Source of the DNA: Chachezhania sediminis | Lineage (GTDB): Bacteria > Pseudomonadota > Alphaproteobacteria > Rhodobacterales > Rhodobacteraceae | Direction of reading: 5' to 3' | DNA: 64,000 nucleotides | NCBI RefSeq assembly: GCF_009765275.1 | Contig: NZ_VOPH01000002.1 | Coordinates: forward strand, 186,001-250,000 | Part shown: piece by piece, positions 8,488 through 15,439 of the stretch | Layout of the letters: every line of letters starts with the position of its first letter | Position numbering within the stretch: position 1 is the stretch's first letter | The notes under the pieces: generated by a model | Told to the model about the DNA's origin: nothing | The model's database searches: none | The model's input: the letters and a program-made list of their open reading frames with translations, nothing else | Made by a program: the position numbers and the translations under genes

Positions 8488-9306
8488 TCACCGGTCGGCC
8501 ATCGCGGCCGTCAGGGTCCCGTGCGGGATGGCATCGCCCGCATAGCCGAACGTGCCGGCCTTCACCTCCTCTGCCGCGCGCATCAACCCACCCATGGCCG
8601 CACGATAGAAGGACCCCCCGACCGAGATCCGGCGCACCCCGGCCTGGGCCAGGACCTCGACCGACAGGCGGGGGCCCGAGAGCCCCATGACCACGTTCAC
8701 CGGCCGGTCCACCGCGGCACAGACCGTGCGGATGGATTCCAGGTCCGGCAGGCCGGGGGCATATAGCACCGGCGCCCCCGCATCCTGGAAGGCCTGCAGG
8801 CGGGCGATGGTCTCGGCCAGGTCGGGGCGGCCCCACAGGTAATTCTCGGCCCGTGCAGTCAGCAGGAAGGGCAGGCCGGCGGCGGCCTCGACCGCAGCGC
8901 GCACGCGGTCGGCGGCGCGGTCCAGGTCATAGATCGGATCGTCGTCGCCGGTTGCGTCCTCTATCGATCCGCCGACCAGGCCGGCGGCCGCGGCCAGGCG
9001 GACGGTTTCGGCACAGTCTTCGGGCGCGTGGCCAAAGCCGTTCTGAAGATCGGCCGACACCGGCAGGTCGGTTGCGGCGACGATGTCGGCGGCATTGGCC
9101 AGGACGCCGTCACGCGTGATCGCGGTGTTCATGTCCTGCCGGCCGATAGAGAACGCATAGCCGGCGCTGGTCGTGGCCAGTGCGGGAAATCCCAGCATCG
9201 ACAGAAGCCGTGCAGAGCCGGCGTCCCAGGGGTTCGGCATGACGAAGGCGCCGGGCCCTTCGTGCAGCCGGGCAAAAGTTTCAAAGCGGGCGGACTGGTC
9301 AGGCAT
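8488..9306 (-). CDS. Isocitrate lyase/PEP mutase-superfamily protein
   Basis: A 272-residue (beta/alpha)8-barrel enzyme related to phosphoenolpyruvate mutase, 2-methylisocitrate lyase and oxaloacetate decarboxylase. Recognisable parts are MPNPWDAGSARLL, ATTSAGYAFSIG, a metal-site strand PVSADLQNGFG, GGSIEDATG and LTARAENYLWG. The strict isocitrate lyase K-K-C-G-H motif is absent, as is usual for the short PEP-mutase branch. It likely cleaves or forms a C-C (or P-C) bond in a small 2-oxo or hydroxy acid, but the substrate is open. It stands alone with no linked pathway. Confidence 0.82.
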   Translation of the reverse strand: MPDQSARFETFARLHEGPGAFVMPNPWDAGSARLLSMLGFPALATTSAGYAFSIGRQDMNTAITRDGVLANAADIVAATDLPVSADLQNGFGHAPEDCAETVRLAAAAGLVGGSIEDATGDDDPIYDLDRAADRVRAAVEAAAGLPFLLTARAENYLWGRPDLAETIARLQAFQDAGAPVLYAPGLPDLESIRTVCAAVDRPVNVVMGLSGPRLSVEVLAQAGVRRISVGGSFYRAAMGGLMRAAEEVKAGTFGYAGDAIPHGTLTAAMADR

Positions 9307-9495
9307 CGGGGCCCTCCTCGCTGATGCGGCAGGTCAAGCGATGCCAGCTTGGCACGGACAGAACAGAAAGGGAACAAAATTCCACGGGGGTAACGCGCTC
9401 CGTTCGATAGGGAAAGCCCTGCCCGGCAGCGCGCGACCGATCCCGAAGAAGCCCGGCCACGCGGGCGCGCCGGCCGGTTCCCGGGCTTGCCGGGG

Positions 9496-9942
9496 TCAGG
9501 CAGAGGTTTCCTGCTCCCAGCGGCGCTGCATCTCTTCGGGCGAAACCTCTTCGATGGTCTGGGACAGCATCCAGCGGTGGCCGAATGGATCCTCCAGCAA
9601 GGCGCTGCGTTCACCGAAGCTCTGGTCTGCCGCGGCGCGCAGGACCGTGGCCCCGGCGGCTTCGGCCTGGGCCAGAAGAGCGTCGACGCCGTCGGTCGCC
9701 AGGTACAGCGTCACTGGCGTGCCGCCAACACTGTCGGGACCCAGCGCGCCGAAATCCGTGTATTCGTCGGACAGCATCAAGGTGCTGCCGCCCAGCTTCA
9801 GCTCCGCATGGCCAACGCGGCCGTCGGCGGGGTCGGTCATGCGGAATTCTTCCGTCGCCCCGAACGCCCGGACATAGAAGTCGATGGCGGCGGCGGCGTC
9901 CTTTGCGACGATATAGGGCATCAGCGCTGTGATCTCGGTCAT
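9496..9942 (-). CDS. VOC/PhnB-like glyoxalase-fold protein
   Basis: A 148-residue protein with two beta-alpha-beta-beta-beta modules of the vicinal-oxygen-chelate fold. It has the PhnB-like opening MPYIVAKDAAAAIDFYVRAFGA, the middle GHAELKLGGSTLMLSDE and the closing DPFGHRWMLSQ. Members include antibiotic-binding and uncharacterised dioxygenase-like proteins; no catalytic role can be assigned. It is divergent from the TetR gene at 9995 with only a 52-bp gap holding a palindrome, so it is the most likely target of that regulator. Confidence 0.82.
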   Translation of the reverse strand: MTEITALMPYIVAKDAAAAIDFYVRAFGATEEFRMTDPADGRVGHAELKLGGSTLMLSDEYTDFGALGPDSVGGTPVTLYLATDGVDALLAQAEAAGATVLRAAADQSFGERSALLEDPFGHRWMLSQTIEEVSPEEMQRRWEQETSA

Positions 9943-9971
9943 CGTTCGGGTTCCTTGCCATGAGATTCTAT

Positions 9972-9994
9972 TTACGTTACGTTCTGTAATATAA
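9972..9994. promoter_or_regulatory. Inverted repeat, probable TetR operator
   Basis: Between the divergent VOC and TetR genes lies TTACGTTAC-gttct-GTAATATAA. The two 9-bp arms match at seven positions, in an otherwise AT-rich gap. It directly abuts the ATG of the TetR gene at 9995, so bound protein would block both promoters. A TetR autoregulatory site is the natural reading. Confidence 0.55.
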
Positions 9995-10585
9995 ATGAGT
10001 CAAGACACAGAACCCAAGCCCCGCGGACGTCCGCCCAGCAAGGCGGCCCGTGCGAAGGCGCTGGCGGCAGCGCATGCCATCCTGATGGAAGACGGTTTCG
10101 GCCGCCTGACGATCGAGGCGGTGGCGGCACGGTCCGGCGTGAGCAAGCCCACGATCTATCGCAACTGGGCCAATGCCGGCGAACTGGCGATGGCCGCCCT
10201 GATCGTGGACCAACCCGATCGGAAACCGGCCCTGGGCGCCGGGCTGGAAGACAGCCTGCGCCGGCAGATGCGCAGCCTGGTGCAGGCCTTCGCCACGACC
10301 CGCGGGCGGCAGATCGCGATGACGCTGGCCGCAGCCGATCCGGAAAGCGAGATGACCCGCGCCTTCCGCAACCGGGTGATCCTGTCCAGCCGCGCCGCCG
10401 GCGCCGCAATGATCGAGGCCGCCGTGGCCAGGGGCGAGATCCGGGCGCCAGCGGATCCCGACACGCTGCTGGACATGCTTTATGCCCCGGTCTTCTATCG
10501 CCTTCTGGTCGGGCACCGGCCGCTGGGCCCGGACTTTGCCGAGGCGCTGGTGACGCAGGCGATGGTGTTGCTGCGCGACGTCTGA
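9995..10585 (+). CDS. TetR/AcrR-family transcriptional regulator
   Basis: A 196-residue regulator. The N-terminal tail (KPRGRPPSKAARAKAL) leads into a TetR helix-turn-helix at about residues 20-65 (GFGRLTIEAVAARSGVSKPTIYRNW). The C-terminal ligand domain resembles the TetR_C family with YAPVFYRLLVGHRPL. The ATG has no Shine-Dalgarno sequence and sits against the palindrome, so translation may be leaderless; no other start precedes the conserved DNA-binding part. Probable target is the divergent VOC gene and itself. Confidence 0.87.
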   Translation: MSQDTEPKPRGRPPSKAARAKALAAAHAILMEDGFGRLTIEAVAARSGVSKPTIYRNWANAGELAMAALIVDQPDRKPALGAGLEDSLRRQMRSLVQAFATTRGRQIAMTLAAADPESEMTRAFRNRVILSSRAAGAAMIEAAVARGEIRAPADPDTLLDMLYAPVFYRLLVGHRPLGPDFAEALVTQAMVLLRDV

Positions 10586-10630
10586 CGGAAAAGCAGGAAA
10601 GGTGGCGGTGGGCCCGCCGGACGGTCGCAA

Positions 10631-10682
10631 AGCGGCCGCCCTTCGGGGGGGGACGGCCGCCACCCGGCCTGCAACCGGGTGG
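10631..10682. terminator. Hairpins between convergent tetR and GGT-family genes
   Basis: The 121-bp gap between convergent genes contains CCACCCGG-cctgcaa-CCGGGTGG (10660-10682), a perfect 8-bp stem, and next to it a second GC-rich inverted repeat around GCGGCCGCC / GGACGGCCGC (10632-10660). There is no clear T-run on either strand, so intrinsic termination is plausible but not certain. Confidence 0.35.
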
Positions 10683-10706
10683 ACCCTTCATTTCAAAGGG
10701 CGCGGC

Positions 10707-12302
10707 TCAATACCCGATGGCACAGCCGTCCTTGCGCGGGTCGGACCCGCCGACCAGCATGCCGGTCGCCTGGTCGATCATGATCGCCTGCCCGCCCCCG
10801 ATAGGGGAGCCGGGGCGCACGAACTGATGGCCCATGGCGGTCAGTGCCGCGACGGTTTCGGACGGCATGGTGCCCTCGATCTCGACCTTGCCGATGTAGG
10901 GATCGGGGAAGAAGCGGGGCCGGTCCAGCGCCTCCTGGATGTCCAGGCCGTAATCCATCAGGCCGGTCAGGAACTGCATGTGCCCGAACGCCTGGTACTG
11001 GCCGCCCATGACGCCATAGGACATGACCGCCTTGCCGTCCTTCGTGACCATGCCCGGGATGATCGTGTGCAGCGGCCGCTTGCCCGGCGCGATGCAGTTC
11101 GGGTGATCCGGGTCCAGCACAAAGCCCATGCCCCGGTTCTGCAGCACGACGCCCGATTCCGGCGCGGTCTGGGCGCTGCCAAAACCTTCGTAGATCGTGT
11201 TGATCAGGCTGCAGCAGTTCCGGTCCTTGTCGATGACCGTGATATAGACGGTGGACGGGTGTTTCGGCACTGTGAACAGCGGCAGGTCGGTCAGCGCACG
11301 GGCCGGGTCGATGGCGCCGCGCAGTTCGTCCGCGTGGGCCGACGACAACAGCCATTCGACCGGGACATCCGCGTATTTCGGATCGGCCACGAACAGGTTC
11401 CGGTCGCGATAGGCCAGGCGGCCGGCCTCGATCTCCAGGTGGATCCGTTCGGGCGACAGCAGCCCACCCGGCACCGGGTCGAAGCCTTCCATGATCTTCA
11501 GCAGCATCAGCGCCGTGACGCCCTGCCCGTTCGGCGGACATTGATGGACGGTATGCCCCCGGAAATTGGCAGAGATCGGGGTGACGTATTCGCCCTCGAA
11601 ACCCGCAAAGTCCTCCAGCGAGTGAAGACCGCCGCGGGATTGAAGGAAACCCACGATATCTTCGGCCACGGCGCCCTTGTAATACCCGTCGCGGCCTTCC
11701 TCGGCGATGCGGCTCAGGGTTGCGGCGAGCTTGGGAAAGTGCAGCACCTCGCCCACCTTGGGCGCACGGCCTTCGGGCAGGAACATCGCGGCGGAATTGG
11801 CCTCCTTCGACAGGATGGCCTCGTTCCGGGCAAAGTCGGTCGATACGCGGGACGACACCGGGAACCCGTCGCGGGCATAGCCGATGGCGGGCTGAAGAAG
11901 CTCGCCCAGCGCCATGGTGCCGTGATCGCGGACCAGCCGGTCCCAGGCGTCGACGGCGCCCGGGATGGTCACCGAATGCGGCGTCTGGCGTTCGATCTTG
12001 GTGATGCCCTGCGCCGCGAACCATTCGGGCGTTGCGCCCGACGGTGCGCTGCCGGATCCGTTGAAGGCCACGATCTCGTCCGTGCCGCCCTTGGCGAACA
12101 GGCAGAAGCAGTCGCCGCCGATGCCGGTCGAGCCCGGTTCGACCACACCCTGCACGGCAACCGCGGCGATCGCGGCGTCCAGCGCGTTGCCGCCGCGGCG
12201 GAGCACGTCGACGGCCGCCTGGGTCGACAGCGTGTGCGACGTTGCCGCCATAGCGGTGGGGGCATGGGCCGGGGACCGGCCGGGGCGTTCAAGGTCGCGC
12301 AT
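10707..12302 (-). CDS. Gamma-glutamyltransferase-family N-terminal-nucleophile hydrolase
   Basis: A 531-residue proenzyme of the GGT family, with no signal peptide from the chosen start (ATG at 12302, preceded by GAAAGG). GNALDAAIAAVAVQGVVEP and STGIGGDCFCLFA mark the N-terminal subunit. The self-processing threonine is expected at T351 in HPSTVYITVIDKD. The canonical T-T-H is replaced by T-V-Y, as in several cytosolic GGT-like hydrolases (HpxW/oxamate amidohydrolase-related) rather than true glutathione hydrolases. A C-terminal GGGQAIMID segment completes the site. It is divergent from an Lrp-type regulator, suggesting an amino-acid-related substrate. Confidence 0.87.
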   Translation of the reverse strand: MRDLERPGRSPAHAPTAMAATSHTLSTQAAVDVLRRGGNALDAAIAAVAVQGVVEPGSTGIGGDCFCLFAKGGTDEIVAFNGSGSAPSGATPEWFAAQGITKIERQTPHSVTIPGAVDAWDRLVRDHGTMALGELLQPAIGYARDGFPVSSRVSTDFARNEAILSKEANSAAMFLPEGRAPKVGEVLHFPKLAATLSRIAEEGRDGYYKGAVAEDIVGFLQSRGGLHSLEDFAGFEGEYVTPISANFRGHTVHQCPPNGQGVTALMLLKIMEGFDPVPGGLLSPERIHLEIEAGRLAYRDRNLFVADPKYADVPVEWLLSSAHADELRGAIDPARALTDLPLFTVPKHPSTVYITVIDKDRNCCSLINTIYEGFGSAQTAPESGVVLQNRGMGFVLDPDHPNCIAPGKRPLHTIIPGMVTKDGKAVMSYGVMGGQYQAFGHMQFLTGLMDYGLDIQEALDRPRFFPDPYIGKVEIEGTMPSETVAALTAMGHQFVRPGSPIGGGQAIMIDQATGMLVGGSDPRKDGCAIGY

Positions 12303-12467
12303 CTGGGTGCCTTTCGTGGAATTCCGACCCCCGGAAGGAACCCGAAAACCGCCGGGACGGCAAGCCCGCTTGGCCCCTGCCGCTCCATGGCCGACAGGGC
12401 CGGACATCTGCCCGGCAGCCACCGATCCGCGGCGCGTCCACGCGGGATTGAACAGCCGGCTTCAAGT

Positions 12468-12504
12468 ATGTTGTATAGGTTGAACCGTGTTCCACAACAT
12501 GTTG
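12468..12504. promoter_or_regulatory. Probable Lrp-type operators between the GGT-family and lrp-like genes
   Basis: The divergent gap holds ATGTTGT (12468-12474) facing ACAACAT (12494-12500), and the latter forms part of a perfect palindrome CAACATGTTG (12495-12504) just before the regulator start. Repeated half-sites with the same core are what an oligomeric Lrp/AsnC protein would bind. Assignment to the adjacent regulator is inference. Confidence 0.5.
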
Positions 12505-12508
12505 AGTA

Positions 12509-13027
12509 ATGATGATGCCAATCAGGCACAACACAATCGATACGAAACCAGAAGACGTCCCGGACCTTCCATCCGAAAAAGCCCAACTGGATTGGGTCGA
12601 CAAGGTGATTCTGCAATCGCTGATCCGGGACGCGCGGCTGCCCCGGGCCGAACTGGCGCGGCGGGTCGGTATGTCGCCGCCAGCCGTGGGCGAACGGCTG
12701 CGCCGGCTGGAAGAAACAGGCGTCATCCTGGGCTATCACGCCCAGATAAACCCGGCGCGGCTGGGCTTCGGCCTGACGATCATGATCCGCGCCCAGCCCG
12801 ACACAGGGCAGATGGCGGACATGATCGCCGCCATCGAGGCCACACCGCAGATCGTCCGGTGCGAGCGCATCTCGGACAAGAACAGCCTGGTCGCCTGGGC
12901 CCATGTCCGGTCGGTCGCCGAGATGGAGCAGCTGACCGACCGGCTGATGCCCCATGGCAAGGTCGATGTCTCGATCGTGCAATCGACACCCGTCGAACCC
13001 CGGCCGCTGCCTCTTGAAAAAGATTAG
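12509..13027 (+). CDS. Lrp/AsnC-family transcriptional regulator
   Basis: A 172-residue protein with an N-terminal helix-turn-helix (LDWVDKVILQSLIRDARLPRAELARRVGMSPPAVGERLRRLEETGVI; about residues 27-75) and a C-terminal RAM effector domain (GLTIMIRAQ...IVRCERISDKNSLVAWAHV). Three consecutive ATG codons begin the frame; the first is used here. Divergent from the GGT-family enzyme with shared palindromes, it probably senses an amino acid and controls that enzyme. Confidence 0.88.
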   Translation: MMMPIRHNTIDTKPEDVPDLPSEKAQLDWVDKVILQSLIRDARLPRAELARRVGMSPPAVGERLRRLEETGVILGYHAQINPARLGFGLTIMIRAQPDTGQMADMIAAIEATPQIVRCERISDKNSLVAWAHVRSVAEMEQLTDRLMPHGKVDVSIVQSTPVEPRPLPLEKD

Positions 13028-13049
13028 CTGGCGCCGCCGCTACTGTGGA

Positions 13050-13478
13050 TCAGTTCTGCGGGCCCACACTGACCAGATAGGCCGCAATGTCGTCCACCCC
13101 CTTGTTGGTGCGGAAGGTCATCTTGGTCGTCACCTTCTGCACATCCAGGAACTCTGCCAGGAATTTCTTGGGATCGGCGACATAGGTCACGATGTTGTCC
13201 TGATCCCAGACCAAGCCCTTTTCCCCGGCTTCCATCATCGCGGTAGAGTACTTGTAGCCGTCAAGGCTGCCGGCCGTACGGCCGATCACGCCGTAAAGGT
13301 TGGGCCCGACAGGGCCGCCGGCAAAGATCTTGGTGCCGTCGGGCGCAGTGATCGAATGGCAGGCCTTGCACTTGTTAAAGTTCTTCTTGCCGGCCTCGAT
13401 GTCGGCATGATCGTCGGCCAGCGCCGGCAGGGCAAGAACGGCAAGGGCAACGGTGGCAAGCGCGGCTAGACGGGTCAT
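13050..13478 (-). CDS. Periplasmic class I c-type cytochrome
   Basis: A 142-residue small soluble cytochrome of the c2/c550 type. The signal peptide is MTRLAALATVALAVLALPALA with cleavage after residue 21. The haem motif CKACH places thioether cysteines at 37 and 40 and the proximal histidine at 41. The distal ligand is M120 in TTKMTFR. The G-P-N-L-Y-G-V-I-G-R segment is typical of the mitochondrial-like c2 class. It carries electrons in the periplasm, probably to a terminal oxidase or a denitrification enzyme. It is monocistronic and convergent with the Lrp gene. Confidence 0.9.
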   Translation of the reverse strand: MTRLAALATVALAVLALPALADDHADIEAGKKNFNKCKACHSITAPDGTKIFAGGPVGPNLYGVIGRTAGSLDGYKYSTAMMEAGEKGLVWDQDNIVTYVADPKKFLAEFLDVQKVTTKMTFRTNKGVDDIAAYLVSVGPQN

Positions 13479-13598
13479 GGCTCGGTCTCCTCGGGTACAG
13501 GCGGTATCCGCAGTACATATACGCCTCCGCCCTAGCGGGGGAGTCCGCGATCAGCCTTGATTCAGGTCAATCCCAGGCGCTTGGCCGCACCCGGCGGT

Positions 13599-14636
13599 TC
13601 AACCGCGGTTCAGGGCGGCCCAGGTCGGCATGATGTCCCCGGGTTGCGTTTCTGCCAGATATACACCGCGGGCGACAGCCCGGGCCAGGACCAGCGCCGC
13701 GACATGGCACAGGTTCGGCAGGATCGGGTTCAGGCCCTGCATCCCGCCCTGGTCCTCGGGCGTGGGGCGGTCGCCGGTCGACACGGCAAAGACCAGATCG
13801 CCGTCGCTGGGCAGATGCGCAGGCACCACGGCGCGGCCGATCCCGTCATGGGCGGCAATAGCCATCCGACGCGCCTCGGCCTTGGTCAGGGTGGCGTCGG
13901 TGGCGACGATGGCGATGGTGGTGTTCGCATGTTCGGCAAAGGCCGCCAGCTTCTGGCTGACATAGCCCGGTCCAAGACCTGTCGCCGGATCCGGCCCCAG
14001 CCCGCCGAATTCGCCGTCGACCTCGAACGGTGCGGCCCAGAAATGTTTCTCGCCCGGGGTGCAGGCCGCGCCGACCGCGTTGACCACGACCAGCGCACCG
14101 ACGGTCGTTCCGTCCTCCATCACATAGGAGGCAGAGCCGAGGCCCCCCTTCATCGTTCCCGTCAGCGCGCCACAGCCGGCGCCATGGCTGCCAAGGGCGA
14201 AATCTGGGGCCGCGGCTTCGAAGGCCGCGCGGCCCAGCGCGGGATAGGGCGTGTCGGTCCAGTCCTTGTCGCCGCCGTTCAGGAGGTCGAAGACGATGGC
14301 CGCGGGCACCAGCGGGATATGCAGCGTATGCAGCGCCAGGCCACGTTTCCGGGCGCGCAAACCCGCCACCACGCCGGACGCGGCATCCAGCCCATAGGTC
14401 GATCCGCCCGACAGAACGATGGCATCGACGCCGGCCACCGATTTCTCGGGGTCCAGCAGCGCGACTTCGCGCGTGCCCGGCGCACCGCCATGGATCGCGC
14501 ACGAGGCGGTCATCGCCCGGCTTTCATGCATCAGGACAGTGGTACCGGACCGCAAAGCGGCGTCCTGCGCGTTGCCCACCAAAAGGCCCGGCACATCGGT
14601 GATCACATTGCGGGGACCGGGGCGCATCAGCGGCAC
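13599..14636 (-). CDS. P1/S58-family peptidase (DmpA/NylC-like N-terminal nucleophile hydrolase)
   Basis: A 345-residue protein of the DmpA-like fold, whose members self-cleave into two chains and act as beta-peptidyl aminopeptidases or 6-aminohexanoate oligomer hydrolases. ITDVPGLLVGNAQD opens the protein, as is standard for the NylC-like group. VLSGGSTYGLDAASGVV and GTMKGGLGSASYVMEDG follow, and the nucleophile is expected in EDGTTVGALVVVNAVG (about residues 173-188). There is no signal peptide. The natural substrate is unknown; the neighbours give no hint. Confidence 0.85.
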   Translation of the reverse strand: MPLMRPGPRNVITDVPGLLVGNAQDAALRSGTTVLMHESRAMTASCAIHGGAPGTREVALLDPEKSVAGVDAIVLSGGSTYGLDAASGVVAGLRARKRGLALHTLHIPLVPAAIVFDLLNGGDKDWTDTPYPALGRAAFEAAAPDFALGSHGAGCGALTGTMKGGLGSASYVMEDGTTVGALVVVNAVGAACTPGEKHFWAAPFEVDGEFGGLGPDPATGLGPGYVSQKLAAFAEHANTTIAIVATDATLTKAEARRMAIAAHDGIGRAVVPAHLPSDGDLVFAVSTGDRPTPEDQGGMQGLNPILPNLCHVAALVLARAVARGVYLAETQPGDIMPTWAALNRG

Positions 14637-14755
14637 ACAGGGGCCGTGCCCCCAAAATACGTGATTGCGTTCAACATCATGGCCGTTCCTGTCCCTTCAT
14701 CCGTGCCGGACAGTACCAGCCGCGCCAAGGATCTCAATCGGGAAACGACGCGGGC

Positions 14756-15175
14756 CTACTCGTCCTCGACGCGGCCGCGCAGCGCCTTCACACCGCCGCG
14801 CGTCTTCTTCGCCGTCAGCCGCCGTTCCACCGATCCTCGGGTGGGCTTCGTCGCGATCCGCCGCTTCGGCGCAACCATCGCGCGAGAGATCATTTCCGCC
14901 AGCCGTTCGCGCACCAGTGCCCGGTTCCGGGTCTGGCTGCGGGTCTCATCACATTGCAGGACGATGGCGCCGTCCTGGGTCCAGCGGCGGCCCGCGATCC
15001 GCTTCAGCCGCGCCTTCACCGGCGCCGGAAGCGAGGGCGAGCGCGCGGCCTCGAACCGCAATTCGACCGCGGACGAGACCTTGTTGACGTTCTGCCCGCC
15101 GGGGCCCGAGGCCCGCATGAACTGTTCCGTCAGTTCCCAGTCCTGCAGGACGATATCGTCAGAGATCCGCAACAT
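14756..15175 (-). CDS. arfB: Alternative ribosome-rescue peptidyl-tRNA hydrolase ArfB
   Basis: A 139-residue class-I-release-factor-like protein lacking codon-recognition domains. The catalytic GGQ motif is at residues 26-28 within RASGPGGQNVNKVSS. The basic C-terminal tail (APKRRIATKPTRGSVERR, then LTAKKTRGGVKALRGR), which in ArfB enters the empty mRNA channel of stalled ribosomes, is present. The ATG at 15175 (MLRISDDIVL) matches the family start; an upstream in-frame ATG at 15205 would add ten residues and overlap the terminator. It frees ribosomes stuck on non-stop mRNAs. It sits immediately downstream of the small ORF with the anti-16S leader, a suggestive but unproven neighbourhood. Confidence 0.9.
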   Translation of the reverse strand: MLRISDDIVLQDWELTEQFMRASGPGGQNVNKVSSAVELRFEAARSPSLPAPVKARLKRIAGRRWTQDGAIVLQCDETRSQTRNRALVRERLAEMISRAMVAPKRRIATKPTRGSVERRLTAKKTRGGVKALRGRVEDE

Positions 15176-15207
15176 GGGCCAAACCCATAACACCTTATGC
15201 CCCATGC

Positions 15208-15237
15208 AAAAAGGGCCGCCCTGTCGGGACGGCCCTT
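15208..15237 (-). terminator. Rho-independent terminator downstream of the 18-codon ORF
   Basis: On the minus strand the transcript ends in a stem built from AAGGGCCG (15230-15237 side) and CGGCCCTT, followed directly by a run of five T. It terminates transcripts coming from the small ORF or the sulfotransferase operon before arfB. Confidence 0.75.
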
Positions 15238-15309
15238 CGAAAGTCCAAGGAGGCGGGTCGGTTCAGACCAGCCTGGTCAACGTGGGCGGATCGACCGCCA
15301 AGGGTTGCC

Positions 15310-15366
15310 TTAGCTGGCGACCTCCCACGCTGTCCCGACACCTCGCTCCAATCCCTTTCTCGACAC
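15310..15366 (-). CDS. 18-residue peptide ORF with an extended, perfect Shine-Dalgarno
   Basis: GTG start, 18 codons and a TAA stop give MSRKGLERGVGTAWEVAS. I do not recognise the peptide. What makes it credible is its leader: AAAGGAGGTGATCCAG precedes and includes the first base of the start, complementary over 16 nt to the 16S rRNA 3' end, with 7 nt between AGGAGG and GTG. A T-run terminator lies about 75 nt downstream, so the whole fits in a short transcript of about 150-200 nt. The segment between stop and terminator has several inverted repeats (for example GACCAG-G-CTGGTC). It could be a translated small protein, a leader peptide, or an RNA whose role is to hold ribosomes. Confidence 0.6.
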   Translation of the reverse strand: MSRKGLERGVGTAWEVAS

Positions 15367-15381
15367 TGGATCACCTCCTTT
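15366..15381 (-). promoter_or_regulatory. Extended Shine-Dalgarno, 16-nt complement of the 16S 3' end
   Basis: The minus strand reads AAAGGAGGTGATCCAG directly at the GTG start of the 18-codon ORF. Ordinary sites pair over 4-6 nt. This one pairs with the complete anti-Shine-Dalgarno tail and beyond, a strength that often slows initiation clearance rather than helping it. It decides the start of the small ORF. Confidence 0.8.
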
Positions 15382-15439
15382 TCTGTTGTTTCAGGTAGGC
15401 TCAGCGTGACACGGGTTGGCCGATGCGCAAAACGAAATC

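Noticed and set aside
15366-15384. Plus-strand sequence identical to the 16S rRNA 3' end (CTGGATCACCTCCTTT)
   Set aside because: Only 16-19 bases match and no other 16S sequence is nearby, so it is not an rRNA remnant. It is better explained as an extended Shine-Dalgarno on the other strand.
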